32,460 nt of DNA, taken from Bacteroidota bacterium (GTDB taxonomy: Bacteria > Bacteroidota > Bacteroidia > Cytophagales > Cyclobacteriaceae). Below the pieces are notes generated by a model, which worked only from the letters and a program-made list of their open reading frames with translations, did no database searches and had not been told where the DNA came from. Of the stretch, positions 24,454-32,460 are shown one piece after another. How positions within the stretch are numbered: the first letter of the stretch is position 1; the number at the start of each line of letters is the position of its first letter. Position numbers and translations under genes: made by a program. The stretch spans positions 1-32,460 of the forward strand of contig JAEWLI010000216.1 of the NCBI GenBank assembly GCA_023393375.1. Direction: 5' to 3'.

Positions 24454-25850
24454 TGGAAATGAAACGATTGCTTTTGATATTGTTATTGATATACTCTGGA
24501 AATGCTTATTCACAACATGAAGGAACTTTCTACTTCATGAACACCATTTCACAGTCAACTTATTATAATCCTGCCTTTACACCAAAATACAATACAACTA
24601 TTGGTTTGCCTGGAATTTCTTCCAATTATTTTGGGGTATTGAACAGTGGCTTTTCCTACAATGATCTGATAAGCAGGAGGGCAGAAGATGATTCTCTTGT
24701 TGTGACCCTGGATAAATTCTATGATAAACTGAAAGACAAAAACCATCTCAAGGGTGAAACTATGGCTGATTTGTTTCATTTGTCTTTTAAACTAAATCCA
24801 CGGATGCATTTTACCTTAAATGTCACTAACAAGACTAACATTCATCTGGTGTATCCAAAAGAAATAGCAAATCTTTTGATAAACGGGAATGTGCCAAATA
24901 TTGGTAAAGATGCCGAATTTTCAATAACAGCTAATGGATCGGGATATATAGAAACAGGAGTAGGCTTAAATTATGAAATCAATCACATGTGGTCAGTAGG
25001 AACGAGGTTCAAATATTTAAAAGGTTATACCAACATTACCACCAAACAAGCTGATTTTACGATCAACACTGCCGATAATTATCATATTCAACTTAAAGGG
25101 GATGCCTTAATTCAAACAGCAGGGCTGAGTAATCTGGAGGATGAAGAACTGGATAACTTCTCGGATTTTATGGGTTTGATCAACAACAATGGATTTGGAT
25201 TAGATCTTGGCGCATCATTCCGTCCATCTGATCGATTTACTTTTGGTCTCGCATTGGTTGATTTGGGTAAAATAAAATGGAACAATGCTGTGACCGAATA
25301 TGTTCTGAATCCAGAAACAGCAAATTTTACCTTTAGAGGTGTAGATATTGCAGAGTTATTGGAAGATGATTCGGACCTTGAATTTGATTTGGATTCTTTG
25401 GAAGAAAAATTTAAGTTTCAGGAAGTTAATGGATCGGCTTATAGTTCAATACTCCCAGCTAAAATATATTTGAGTGGAAGCTACGAATTATGCCGTAACC
25501 TTTATACCAGCGTACTATTATCGGGTCAAAAAAACAAAGGAAGTTTCAATATGGCGGCTACAGCTAATATAACCAAACATGTGGGAAAAGCCATGACCCT
25601 TGCAGTGAGTTATACTGCATCTCAAAATTCTTATAAAAATATTGGGGCTGGATTATCATTTAACCTGGCACCATTGCAATTATATGTGGCTGGCGATAAT
25701 TTGTTTGGTGCTGCTACTACAGCTATATCAGGTAAGGACATCAATTCCCATATCAATGGTATGCAATATTTCAATTTGAGGTTTGGTATCAATTTTATTG
25801 GTGCTTGGCAAAAAACAACCGAAAAGCTATCAGACGATAAATTGTTCTAA
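24453..25850 (+). CDS. DUF5723 outer-membrane beta-barrel protein
   Basis: 465 aa from the ATG at 24453, or 463 from the second Met (MKRLLLIL), which starts the signal peptide (to about residue 21, NAYSQ). After it comes 'QSTYYNPAFTPKYNTTIGLP', the start of a family of 14-strand-like outer-membrane barrels in Bacteroidota (DUF5723). Later strands alternate polar and aromatic residues and the protein ends in an amphipathic strand ('GMQYFNLRFGINFIG'). Comparable proteins (PorV/FadL-like) act as outer-membrane shuttles or anchors, but no specific substrate can be assigned. Translationally coupled to the lipoprotein upstream and 18 bp before the OmpA gene. Confidence 0.8.
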   Translation: MEMKRLLLILLLIYSGNAYSQHEGTFYFMNTISQSTYYNPAFTPKYNTTIGLPGISSNYFGVLNSGFSYNDLISRRAEDDSLVVTLDKFYDKLKDKNHLKGETMADLFHLSFKLNPRMHFTLNVTNKTNIHLVYPKEIANLLINGNVPNIGKDAEFSITANGSGYIETGVGLNYEINHMWSVGTRFKYLKGYTNITTKQADFTINTADNYHIQLKGDALIQTAGLSNLEDEELDNFSDFMGLINNNGFGLDLGASFRPSDRFTFGLALVDLGKIKWNNAVTEYVLNPETANFTFRGVDIAELLEDDSDLEFDLDSLEEKFKFQEVNGSAYSSILPAKIYLSGSYELCRNLYTSVLLSGQKNKGSFNMAATANITKHVGKAMTLAVSYTASQNSYKNIGAGLSFNLAPLQLYVAGDNLFGAATTAISGKDINSHINGMQYFNLRFGINFIGAWQKTTEKLSDDKLF

Positions 25851-25868
25851 AGAAAATCAAAGCAGAAA

Positions 25869-27950
25869 ATGAAAATAAAAAAATATACCTACTGTTTACT
25901 TATCATGTTATTCCCCTTGCTGTTGCAAGGACAAGCACAGGATCCTTTTTATCCCCGAAATTTGGGTGAAGCTATTAATTCTATTTATAGCGAAATAAAA
26001 CCAGTATTGACACCTGATGGTAACACGTTGTATTTTGTGAGAGTAGATCATCCGGGAAATAAATTTGGTGAAATGGGCAGCCAGGACGTTTGGTTTTCCA
26101 CCCGTTCGGAAGATGGTAGTTGGATTGAAGCTCAACGCATGCCTGACGAGATTAATATTGGTAGATACAATTCTGTGCTATCAGTGACTGATCAGGGGAA
26201 AACCTTATTGATCAATGGTACCTATAACAAACAAGGCACTTATTGGAAGGGTAGGGGATTGTCAGTGGTAAAAAAGGAAGAACACGGATGGGGAAAGCCT
26301 GTGCCTGTAAAAATCAGGGGTTACCATTCGATGAGCAAAGGTGAAACCAATGATGCTTTTTTAAGTGCCGATGGCAATACTTTGTTGTTAAGTTTTTCTG
26401 AAAAAATAAACAGTAAGAATCAGAATATCTATATTAGTTTCATGAATCCAAATGGCAGTTGGTCCCGGCCAAGAAAGTTGGAAGGTTTAAATACTAAATT
26501 CACTGATGAAGCCCCTTCTTTAACGGCAGACAATAAAACTATTTATTTTACAAGTAACCGGAGAAGTCAGACCAACTTTGATATTTATAAATCTGAAAGA
26601 TTGGATGATCATAGCTGGGAGAAATGGTCCACTCCTACATTGTTAAATGACACCATCAATTCATATTATTGGGAATCATTTTTCCAAGTTAACAGAAAAG
26701 GAAGTATGGCGTATTTTACTTCTAATAATGGTTCTCTTGGTGGGTCAGATATTTATGAAGTTAAACTTTTTGAAGAGCATCCGTATGTAGCAGTATCTGG
26801 TAAAGTATTAAATAAAAACACACAATCTCCTATTCCTTTGGACGTGGCGTATGAGGTGTTGATCAACAATCTATCCGCAGATTCTTTAAGCATAAATCCT
26901 GAAACTGGTGAATACAAGGCAGTTCTTCCATTAGGCAAGAGTTACTCAATTAGGGCAGCAGCTGATAATTACAAATCACAAAGTGTAGTCATTGATGCAA
27001 CAGAATGGGTAGAATACACTGAAGTAACCAAGGATCTGTTAATGGAGCCATTTGATTATGTGAGTTTGTCAGGTAACCTGATATTGAAAAACACCAATCA
27101 AAAGCTTACGGCTGATGTAAATCCAATGGTGTATATCAATGGTCAGAAATCAGATAATGTGAAATTGGATTTTAATACCGGAAGTTACCAGGTAAATTTA
27201 CCTTTTGGTCAACAATACGAATTGGCTGTGTACACTACGAAATATGAAGCCATACCTGAAAAACTGGATCTAAGGGATGTGAAAGAGTTCAGGCAAGTGA
27301 TGAAAAATTTATTTGCCGAAGAACAGCTGACTGCAACTATTGTGGGTAAAATTTTTGACAAAAAAACAGGTAAACCATTCCGTTCAGGCACTCCTGTAAA
27401 TATAAATGTGGATGATGAAACCATTAAATTCGTTCAAATAGACAGTGTCACAAGGGAATACAAATTAGAACTTGCCCTTGGAAGAAGTTATATTTTGAAT
27501 GCTTCCGCAGAAAGTTATTATCCGATCACCGAAATTGTAGATGTTTCCAATGAAAAACAGAAGATCAGGATCTATAAAGATCTTTATCTTGTGCCTTTAG
27601 AAGTAGGTCAGGCGATCAGGTTGAATAATATTTTCTTTGAAACAGGTAAAGCGGTATTGATGCAGGAATCATTTGTTGAACTTGACAGGGTTGTAAAATT
27701 TCTAACAGAAAACCCATCAGTAAAAATAGAAATTGGTGGCCATACAGATAATGTAGGAAGTGCCGCATTAAATAACAATCTGTCTGATAAAAGGGCAAGG
27801 TCGGTAGCTGAGTATATTTTAAGGAAAGGTATCCCAGCAGATGCGATTTCTTCAAAAGGGTACGGTTTCTCTAAACCAGTAGCCCCAAATACTACTGCTG
27901 CAGGCAGACAACTTAACCGTAGAGTCGAGTTCACCATAAAAGGCACCTAA
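25869..27950 (+). CDS. PD40 / CRD / OmpA-domain envelope protein (PorE-like layout)
   Basis: 693 aa. Signal peptide (about 1-22), PD40 beta-propeller repeats to about residue 300 ('LTADNKTIYFTSNRRSQTNF', 'KGSMAYFTSNNGSLGGSDIY'), then three carboxypeptidase-regulatory-like modules starting near residues 310, 400 and 490 (each with G(K/N) at the start and a central Y-x-A/L-L-G motif), and a C-terminal OmpA domain with 'VKIEIGGHTDNVG' and 'NNLSDKRARSVAEYI' that binds peptidoglycan. This order of WD40-like, CRD and OmpA is that of the T9SS protein PorE, but the N-terminal TPR of PorE is missing. Likely an outer-membrane to peptidoglycan tether. Last gene of its operon. Confidence 0.88.
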   Translation: MKIKKYTYCLLIMLFPLLLQGQAQDPFYPRNLGEAINSIYSEIKPVLTPDGNTLYFVRVDHPGNKFGEMGSQDVWFSTRSEDGSWIEAQRMPDEINIGRYNSVLSVTDQGKTLLINGTYNKQGTYWKGRGLSVVKKEEHGWGKPVPVKIRGYHSMSKGETNDAFLSADGNTLLLSFSEKINSKNQNIYISFMNPNGSWSRPRKLEGLNTKFTDEAPSLTADNKTIYFTSNRRSQTNFDIYKSERLDDHSWEKWSTPTLLNDTINSYYWESFFQVNRKGSMAYFTSNNGSLGGSDIYEVKLFEEHPYVAVSGKVLNKNTQSPIPLDVAYEVLINNLSADSLSINPETGEYKAVLPLGKSYSIRAAADNYKSQSVVIDATEWVEYTEVTKDLLMEPFDYVSLSGNLILKNTNQKLTADVNPMVYINGQKSDNVKLDFNTGSYQVNLPFGQQYELAVYTTKYEAIPEKLDLRDVKEFRQVMKNLFAEEQLTATIVGKIFDKKTGKPFRSGTPVNINVDDETIKFVQIDSVTREYKLELALGRSYILNASAESYYPITEIVDVSNEKQKIRIYKDLYLVPLEVGQAIRLNNIFFETGKAVLMQESFVELDRVVKFLTENPSVKIEIGGHTDNVGSAALNNNLSDKRARSVAEYILRKGIPADAISSKGYGFSKPVAPNTTAAGRQLNRRVEFTIKGT

Positions 27951-27953
27951 AAA

Positions 27954-27988
27954 AAACAGTCCCGGCCATAGAGAGGCCGGGACTGTTT
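27954..27988. terminator. Strong bidirectional terminator
   Basis: A 14-bp perfect inverted repeat, AAACAGTCCCGGCC (27954-27967) and its complement (27975-27988), with a seven-base loop, flanked by A residues on the left and T residues on the right. It begins three bases after the OmpA-gene stop and separates it from the convergent YecH-like gene. Confidence 0.88.
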
Positions 27989-28084
27989 GAAATTTAAAAT
28001 ATTTGTATTTTCAACAAATAACCGTATGAAAGATTAACGAACATACAGTTATTTATTTTCCTGAAGATCAACTTTATTTTACCG

Positions 28085-28321
28085 TTAACATCTATCAGAA
28101 GTAACATTAAATCTGATCAATCCGTTTTCGATAATGATCTTATTTTTTGATAGCAAAAACTGCACCACTTCTTCTTTAGGAAAAATATGATCGGCACAAC
28201 TCGAGAATTGTACGTCTTTTCCAAACTCATTTGATATTTTCCCTATCAGGTTTTCTTCAGTATAAGGTGCTTCGGAATCTACCAGAATATCCAAGACATT
28301 GTGAATGTGTACTATGTTCAT
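28085..28321 (-). CDS. YecH-like small metal-binding protein
   Basis: 78 aa. The N-terminal 'VHIHNVLDILVDSEAPYTEENL' and 'FGKDVQFSSCADHIFPKEEVV' match the YecH/DUF2492 pattern of a short HxH near the start (His5, His7) and a CxxH (Cys42, His45), which in the family bind metal. The function of YecH is not established. Here the C-terminal Cys78 is additional. The gene is alone, facing the OmpA operon. A 16-bp palindrome lies about 46 bp upstream of its start (28368-28383). Confidence 0.75.
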   Translation of the reverse strand: MNIVHIHNVLDILVDSEAPYTEENLIGKISNEFGKDVQFSSCADHIFPKEEVVQFLLSKNKIIIENGLIRFNVTSDRC

Positions 28322-28367
28322 AAGGTTTTTTTTTTATGCTAAATTAAATGGCCCGGAGGTTATTTTA

Positions 28368-28383
28368 TATGATCATGATCATA
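28368..28383. promoter_or_regulatory. 16-bp perfect palindrome, possible operator
   Basis: TATGATCATGATCATA is its own complement and contains TGAT-N4-ATCA, the core of Fnr/Crp-type sites. It lies between the divergent YecH-like gene (start 28321) and the rightward unknown gene (start 28550). Confidence 0.35.
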
Positions 28384-28549
28384 ATACATACAGCCATTTA
28401 AAATTTATCAAGAATGGATGATAAATTCTTCCTTTTGTTGGTTCACGGACACGTATCCTCACCTACATCAACGGTTCCCAACCTCACTAATAAAATGAAA
28501 TATTGATTCTTTTTTAATCCATTTTAAAAATCTTATCTTTAGAAAAACT

Positions 28550-29107
28550 ATGAAACATTACCTATTATCCATGATCTGTGTGTTTTTGTACAGTTCCATC
28601 AATGCACAAAATTCATCAACCTATAATTATAAAAAAGATGGAAATACCAGGATATTCACAGTCACAGATAGTAATCGGGAAATAATTATTGTTAAAGGTT
28701 CCAATTACCGGAAAGCAGTGAATATATCGAGTGATGAAAAACAAATTTTTATAGCAGATGCAAAAAAGAATGTGAAGCATATTTTAGATAAAACAACAGG
28801 TGATACGCTGGGCAATATCAGTTATAAATCCGGAGAAACCATCACCCTAAATGGCACAACTTTTCAAGTGGGTTGGGAAGGCAAAGAATTATATTATTCG
28901 ACAAACAATCAGAAAGTATTACGTGCCACTTACGAAAAGGGGAAAGTAAATACGAGTATTACATTGCTAATGTATGAAGAAAGACCTTTGTTGGAATATT
29001 TTGCTCTAAATAAGATGATCCATAGATTGGATACACAAAACACCACTTGGGCACCTACCGTGTTACTTGGTTTAGTGGGTGTAATGGCTGCCTTGAATCA
29101 AAGATAA
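28550..29107 (+). CDS. Secreted protein of unknown function
   Basis: 185 aa with a signal peptide (about 1-19, ending SINAQN). The mature part is beta-rich with Lys/Asn-rich turns ('YKSGETITLNGTTFQVGWEG') and ends in a hydrophobic stretch ('VLLGLVGVMAALNQ'). No family recognised. A near-match to the -7 element (TATCTTTA, 28534-28541) stands nine bases before the ATG, so the leader would again be very short. Alone in its transcription unit; the following gene is on the opposite strand, 42 bp away. Confidence 0.65.
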   Translation: MKHYLLSMICVFLYSSINAQNSSTYNYKKDGNTRIFTVTDSNREIIIVKGSNYRKAVNISSDEKQIFIADAKKNVKHILDKTTGDTLGNISYKSGETITLNGTTFQVGWEGKELYYSTNNQKVLRATYEKGKVNTSITLLMYEERPLLEYFALNKMIHRLDTQNTTWAPTVLLGLVGVMAALNQR

Positions 29108-29149
29108 CAATTGCAATGAACAGAAACTTTGGGTTGGGCATTTAAAAAG

Positions 29150-30457
29150 CTATGGCGCACTAAAATTCCTTAAATCCTCTGTTTCAATTTCGTTTCCTTC
29201 TACATCGAATCGTTTCCATACACCTGCTTTCCGGCCACCGGCATAGTGTCCTTCCCATTCTATTTCGCCGGTCTCATAATATTGTTTATAAATGCCATGC
29301 CTTTTGCCCAATCGGTAAATGGTTTCACTTTTTAATTTCCCCGAAGGATAATATGCTTTTGAAACACCAATGATCACGCCATTTTGATAGGGTTCTTCCA
29401 GAATCATATTTCCTTTACCATCAAAAGTCTTTCTCATGCCCGATATTTTACCATTTTTGTAAGGTTCCTCAACGGTAATACCTCCGTTTTTATCATAATA
29501 TGACCAGGTATTAGCAGGTTGGTCATTTTTATAAAACGATTTTTGACTCATTTGGCCATTTTCGTAATAACTGGTAATTTCCCGGTCTTTTTCTTCTTTC
29601 TCATACCTGATCTTTTGTTTTGGCTTTCCGTTTTCATAATAGCTGGTATTTTCTCCCACACGAAATCCACCAGAATAATAATAGTAATGTGCTGGATTCC
29701 CGTTCGGAAAATACCCTTTATTTTCACCATCGGGTTTGCCATTTACATATTGACCCTCTAAAATCAGGTTGCCTTGTTCATCATAATTTTTAAAACTTCC
29801 GTTTTTGGTGCCTCTTATATTAGTAGAAACAGTCTCCAATTGGCCATTTTCATAATAGGTTTTAAATTCCCCATTAAGGGTGCCATTTGTAAACATGGCT
29901 TCTGTTTTCAGATTCCCATTCTCATAATAGGTTTTGGTGATGCCATTGGGTTTTCCGTTGGCATAATACATTTCCTGTTTAATATTGCTGTTAGGATAAT
30001 ATTCTTTGACCAAGCCATCCGGTTTGCCTTTTTTGAAATTCGTTTCATTTTTAACTTTACCATCTTCAAAAAACACCACCACTTGATTGGTCAGGGAGTC
30101 ATTTTCGTATTGACCCTGTTGCAAAACCCGTCCTTTGGCATCATAAACAATGACCGGTCCATGGCGAAGGTTGTTTTCAAAAATCAGTTTTCTTACCAGA
30201 TTGCCTTCAGGGGAAAACTCCTGAAATTCACCTGTTTTTAAACCTTCTTTAAATTGTCCTTTTACGGCTTCCTCACCATTTTCATGATATTTTACATATT
30301 GACCGTCAACCATGGAACTATCATTATTCAAAATGAAATATTTCTCATTTACGATGGTGTTGTTTTTATCATAATAGGTGGTTACAGGAGTTTGTGCAAT
30401 ACCTGCCAGAGAAATAAGCAGGGCTAAGAATATAATAATTGTTTTTGAAATATTCAT
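29150..30457 (-). CDS. YwqK-type MORN-repeat secreted protein
   Basis: 435 aa with a signal peptide ending about residue 21 (LAGIAQ). The rest is a regular series of about sixteen 22-25-residue MORN-2/YwqK repeats, each built on 'YYENG(K/Q/N)LK.E..Y.NGKPDG' (for example 'YYPNSNIKQEMYYANGKPNG'). Public databases label such proteins 'YwqK family antitoxin' after the B. subtilis YwqK, but most Bacteroidota members, including this exported one, have no toxin partner here, so the label should not be read as a function. Thirteen bases after the Gln-rich TPR gene on the same strand, so it is probably the last gene of the bat-cluster transcript. Confidence 0.85.
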   Translation of the reverse strand: MNISKTIIIFLALLISLAGIAQTPVTTYYDKNNTIVNEKYFILNNDSSMVDGQYVKYHENGEEAVKGQFKEGLKTGEFQEFSPEGNLVRKLIFENNLRHGPVIVYDAKGRVLQQGQYENDSLTNQVVVFFEDGKVKNETNFKKGKPDGLVKEYYPNSNIKQEMYYANGKPNGITKTYYENGNLKTEAMFTNGTLNGEFKTYYENGQLETVSTNIRGTKNGSFKNYDEQGNLILEGQYVNGKPDGENKGYFPNGNPAHYYYYSGGFRVGENTSYYENGKPKQKIRYEKEEKDREITSYYENGQMSQKSFYKNDQPANTWSYYDKNGGITVEEPYKNGKISGMRKTFDGKGNMILEEPYQNGVIIGVSKAYYPSGKLKSETIYRLGKRHGIYKQYYETGEIEWEGHYAGGRKAGVWKRFDVEGNEIETEDLRNFSAP

Positions 30458-30470
30458 AAGTCAGCTTTAA

Positions 30471-31028
30471 TTACCAATCAGGCCTGTTGTCCTGTTTTGG
30501 TTGTGCCTTTTTGCGTTGTTGTTGAATATATTGGATTTCATTATTCCTCATGGCTTCCAAGATCATCATGGCTTTTTCCTTGCTGATTTTCTGGTCTTCT
30601 ACCTGTTGAGGATTCCCGGCCATTTGTTCTTCATTGTCATTTTCTTCAGGATTTTCATTTTGTTCATCCTGTCCTTCAGGTTCTCCATTTTCCGGTTTTT
30701 GTTGTTGTTTTTGTTGCTCTTCGTTGGTTTCTTCAGTTTGGTCACCTTTCTCCTGATCTTGCTGATCCTCTTGGTTCTGCTGATCATTTTGTTTTTGTTG
30801 ATCCTTATTTTGTTTTTCCTTTTCTTCGAGCATTTTCAGAAGATCATTCAGCTTGGGATCAGTCGGGTTATATTTCAAAGCATCATTGACTATTGATTTT
30901 GCCTTGCTGATATCACCGCCAATATAAGATTTTGCACCTGCATGAAAAGCATATTCAGGGTCTTGAGCAAATGTTACCGATGCCCAGCCCAATCCTATTA
31001 AGATAATAATACATCTAATTAGTTTCAT
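30471..31028 (-). CDS. Gln-rich TPR protein, BatC-like
   Basis: 185 aa with a signal peptide (ending about 21, VTFAQ), one TPR-like pair ('YAFHAGAKSYIGGDISKAKS'), then about 75 residues made almost entirely of Gln, Glu, Asp, Asn and Lys, and a helical end ('KISKEKAMMILEAMRNNEIQ'). The reading frame is continuous and the skewed composition matches the low-complexity linker of BatC-type proteins. Overlaps the preceding TPR gene by 14 bp. It may bind a partner in the Bat complex at the inner membrane/periplasm; this is inferred from position. Confidence 0.75.
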   Translation of the reverse strand: MKLIRCIIILIGLGWASVTFAQDPEYAFHAGAKSYIGGDISKAKSIVNDALKYNPTDPKLNDLLKMLEEKEKQNKDQQKQNDQQNQEDQQDQEKGDQTEETNEEQQKQQQKPENGEPEGQDEQNENPEENDNEEQMAGNPQQVEDQKISKEKAMMILEAMRNNEIQYIQQQRKKAQPKQDNRPDW

Positions 31029-31656
31029 CTATTTGAGCTATTTCTCCTGTTCTTTTAATAAAATCCTGAAAATTGCGTACTGTTTCATCTGCCTTCAATG
31101 CACTTTGCATCAATTCATATGCTTCCTTATAACGACCCTGACTTACCAATATTTCGGACCGTGCTTTTGCATTTTTTGCAAATTCAGTGGGAGGCTCCTG
31201 TGGCTGATTTTGCTGATCCTGGTTCTGTTGTTGCTGATTGATTTTCTTTAACAATTCATAATTATACCGTGCTTCATCATTGGAAGGATCTGATATAAGT
31301 GAAGTCTTAAAATAGTTCATAGCTTGTGCCATTTCCTTTTTTTCGTAAGCCAGCACACCCATTTGCTGATTGGCCGCGGTTTTCACCACTTTATCCTTGC
31401 TATCGAGAATCCTTCTATAATATTCCAGCGATTCCTCCTTCTGATTATTTCTAAAATAAGCATTAGCCAGATTTAGTGTAGCTTTGTCATCTTCATAATT
31501 CAATGAATCAACCAGCAATTTGTATTTTTCTATAGCCAATGGATAATTCTGTTCCAGATAGGCATATTCCGCTTCTTTTATCAGCCGATTGGTTTTGGCA
31601 ATGCGACCAATGTCAGTGACAGTAAATAATAGTATGCCAACAAGCCAGACTTTCAT
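31015..31656 (-). CDS. batC: TPR protein, BatC-type (aerotolerance cluster)
   Basis: 213 aa. A hydrophobic start (VWLVGILLFTV), three to four TPR units (about 22-150: 'YAYLEQNYPLAIEKYKLL', 'AYFRNNQKEESLEYYRRIL', 'LAYEKKEMAQAMNYFKTSL'), a short Gln-rich spacer, then 'SEILVSQGRYKEAYELMQSAL' and a 'FQDFIKRTGEIAQI' end typical of BatC. BatC acts with BatA/BatB von Willebrand factor A proteins; in Bacteroides the cluster contributes to aerotolerance. It lies 145 bp after the batB fragment, an unusually wide gap for this cluster, and that gap contains a repeat element. Confidence 0.78.
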   Translation of the reverse strand: MKVWLVGILLFTVTDIGRIAKTNRLIKEAEYAYLEQNYPLAIEKYKLLVDSLNYEDDKATLNLANAYFRNNQKEESLEYYRRILDSKDKVVKTAANQQMGVLAYEKKEMAQAMNYFKTSLISDPSNDEARYNYELLKKINQQQQNQDQQNQPQEPPTEFAKNAKARSEILVSQGRYKEAYELMQSALKADETVRNFQDFIKRTGEIAQIDETN

Positions 31657-31690
31657 ATATCATTATTTTGGTTCTATCTTAGTTTGATTA

Positions 31691-31763
31691 AGAATTCAAA
31701 AATCGGGAATCAGAATTCAGAAATCATTTTTTGAATTAACGAATGACGAATTCTGAATGACGA
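31691..31763. repeat. Short 21-bp-period repeat/inverted repeat in bat cluster
   Basis: Two units starting AGAATTCA at 31691 and 31712 (21 bp apart, 'AGAATTCAAAAATC' / 'AGAATTCAGAAATC'), followed by GAATGACGA twice at 31741 and 31755. TCAGAATTC (31710-31718) and GAATTCTGA (31748-31756) form an inverted repeat. It fills most of the gap between batB and batC. Confidence 0.65.
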
Positions 31764-31801
31764 TTTATTATGCCAGGGTGTAAAGTTCTTATATCACAGT
31801 T

Positions 31802-32460
31802 TCATATCCTGATGGGTTTTACGTTAATTAAGTAATCCGAAAGCATTAATATCAAAGCCAGTGCCAAAAAATAGTAATATTTGTTAGAAGAGACATCCAT
31901 CATTCTGGTATCCCTCAGCTCGCCTTCAATCTGATTGATATTGGAAATCAACCTTTCTACAACATTCGACCTTTCATTGATTTCAAAATATTTTCCTCCT
32001 GTTTTTACTGCCAATGATTTTAACTGCCGGGGTTCAAGTTTGGAAATAATATACTGACCATCATTGGCCAATTTATATCCGTTTGCCGTTCTGATTCGAC
32101 TACCTTCCTTTGTGCCCACACCTAAAGTAAAAAGGGCAATGTTGTTTTCATCAATCAAATCAGCCATTGTGTTGGTTTCTTCACCGAAGTCCTCGCCATC
32201 GCTGATTAATACGATTACTTTGGATTTGGGCTGTGTGATCATTGTCTCTTCTCCTTGCATTTTTTCTAAGGCCATCTTTAACGGTGGGCCAAAATCAGTT
32301 CCCGAACTTGGAATCAGGCTTGTATGTAAAGCTTCTATAAATAATGTTAGCGCACTTTGATCATGTGTTAGTGGGCATTGGAGAAATGCTTCTGAAGAAA
32401 ATATGATCAATCCGATGCGATCGGAAGGAAATGAGCGGATGAGGTTTTTTAATTCAAACT
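31802..32460 (-). CDS. batB: VWA-domain protein BatB, 5' end outside window
   Basis: Open to the window edge on the left-reading strand (ELKNLIRSFPSDRIGL...), so only the C-terminal about 219 residues are seen. The von Willebrand factor A domain continues with 'SSGTDFGPPL' (MIDAS Thr) and 'VIVLISDGEDFGEETN' (MIDAS Asp), followed by 'TLGVGTKEG' and a single C-terminal membrane span ('YYFLALALILMLSDYLI'). The first MIDAS motif DxSxS is off the window. A BatB-type protein upstream of TPR genes is the normal Bat order; batA and moxR should lie just beyond the window end. Confidence 0.85.
   Translation of the reverse strand, partial: FELKNLIRSFPSDRIGLIIFSSEAFLQCPLTHDQSALTLFIEALHTSLIPSSGTDFGPPLKMALEKMQGEETMITQPKSKVIVLISDGEDFGEETNTMADLIDENNIALFTLGVGTKEGSRIRTANGYKLANDGQYIISKLEPRQLKSLAVKTGGKYFEINERSNVVERLISNINQIEGELRDTRMMDVSSNKYYYFLALALILMLSDYLINVKPIRI

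Noticed and set aside
29519..30241. Two plus-strand frames opposite the YwqK/MORN gene
   Set aside because: Hydrophobic-looking frames produced by the complement of the repeated Tyr/Asn/Gly codons; no independent support.
29150..30457. Reading the YwqK-type protein as an antitoxin of a toxin-antitoxin pair
   Set aside because: Exported MORN protein with no adjacent toxin; the antitoxin label is a database convention, not supported here.
30501..30896. 131-codon plus-strand frame rich in Leu, Phe and Ile
   Set aside because: It is the complement of the Gln/Glu-rich stretch of the BatC-like gene; a false membrane protein.

Overview
The window is about 32 kb of AT-rich chromosome from a member of the Bacteroidota, most likely a Cytophagia-type environmental bacterium. 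Evidence: several upstream regions carry the Bacteroidota -7 element TAnnTTTG; Shine-Dalgarno sites are weak or absent; outer-membrane lipoproteins and OmpA/PD40 proteins are frequent; and the block bamD-rpoZ-coaBC-DUF4835 and a bat (aerotolerance) cluster are both typical of this phylum. No rRNA, tRNA, CRISPR array, insertion sequence, integrase or phage gene was recognised. This is core and shell genome, not an island.

Layout. 1-5991: a 5'-truncated TlpA-type thioredoxin, a gene-free stretch with a decayed 21-bp tandem repeat, an NmrA-like NAD(P)-binding protein, an AlkC-type DNA glycosylase, a small Rof-like protein, a small membrane protein, and a class V PLP enzyme with a Tat-type lipoprotein signal. 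6047-8771: a lipoprotein with a duplicated Cys/His motif, an orphan acyl carrier protein, a VTT/DedA-like membrane protein and a CBM9-like protein. 9172-12609: a single-domain response regulator coupled to a degenerate-receiver/sugar-transferase fusion, then on the other strand a cyclic-nucleotide-binding-fold protein coupled to tilS. 12647-18741: an OstA/LptA-like protein, then the bamD-rpoZ-coaBC-DUF4835 operon and a GSCFA protein. 18785-22573: a frameshifted YyaL/SPATA20 protein, Mn-type superoxide dismutase with its terminator, a TadA-type deaminase and a small secreted protein. 22822-27950: a three-gene envelope operon (lipoprotein, DUF5723 protein, PD40-CRD-OmpA protein) closed by a strong terminator. 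28085-32460: a YecH-like metal-binding protein, an unknown secreted protein, and a leftward run of a YwqK/MORN protein, two Gln-rich TPR proteins and the end of a BatB-type VWA protein.

How the genes fit together. Much of the window serves the cell envelope: OstA/LptA-like lipid A transport, BamD, DUF4835 (linked to type IX secretion), the OmpA/PD40 operon, exopolysaccharide initiation and the Bat proteins. The most unusual unit is the response regulator plus receiver-sugar transferase pair. It suggests direct phospho-signalling control of the first membrane step of polysaccharide synthesis. Other points of interest are a Rof-like small protein, a Tat-type lipoprotein PLP enzyme, two promoters that almost touch their start codons, two 21-bp repeat loci and a one-base frameshift in the YyaL gene.
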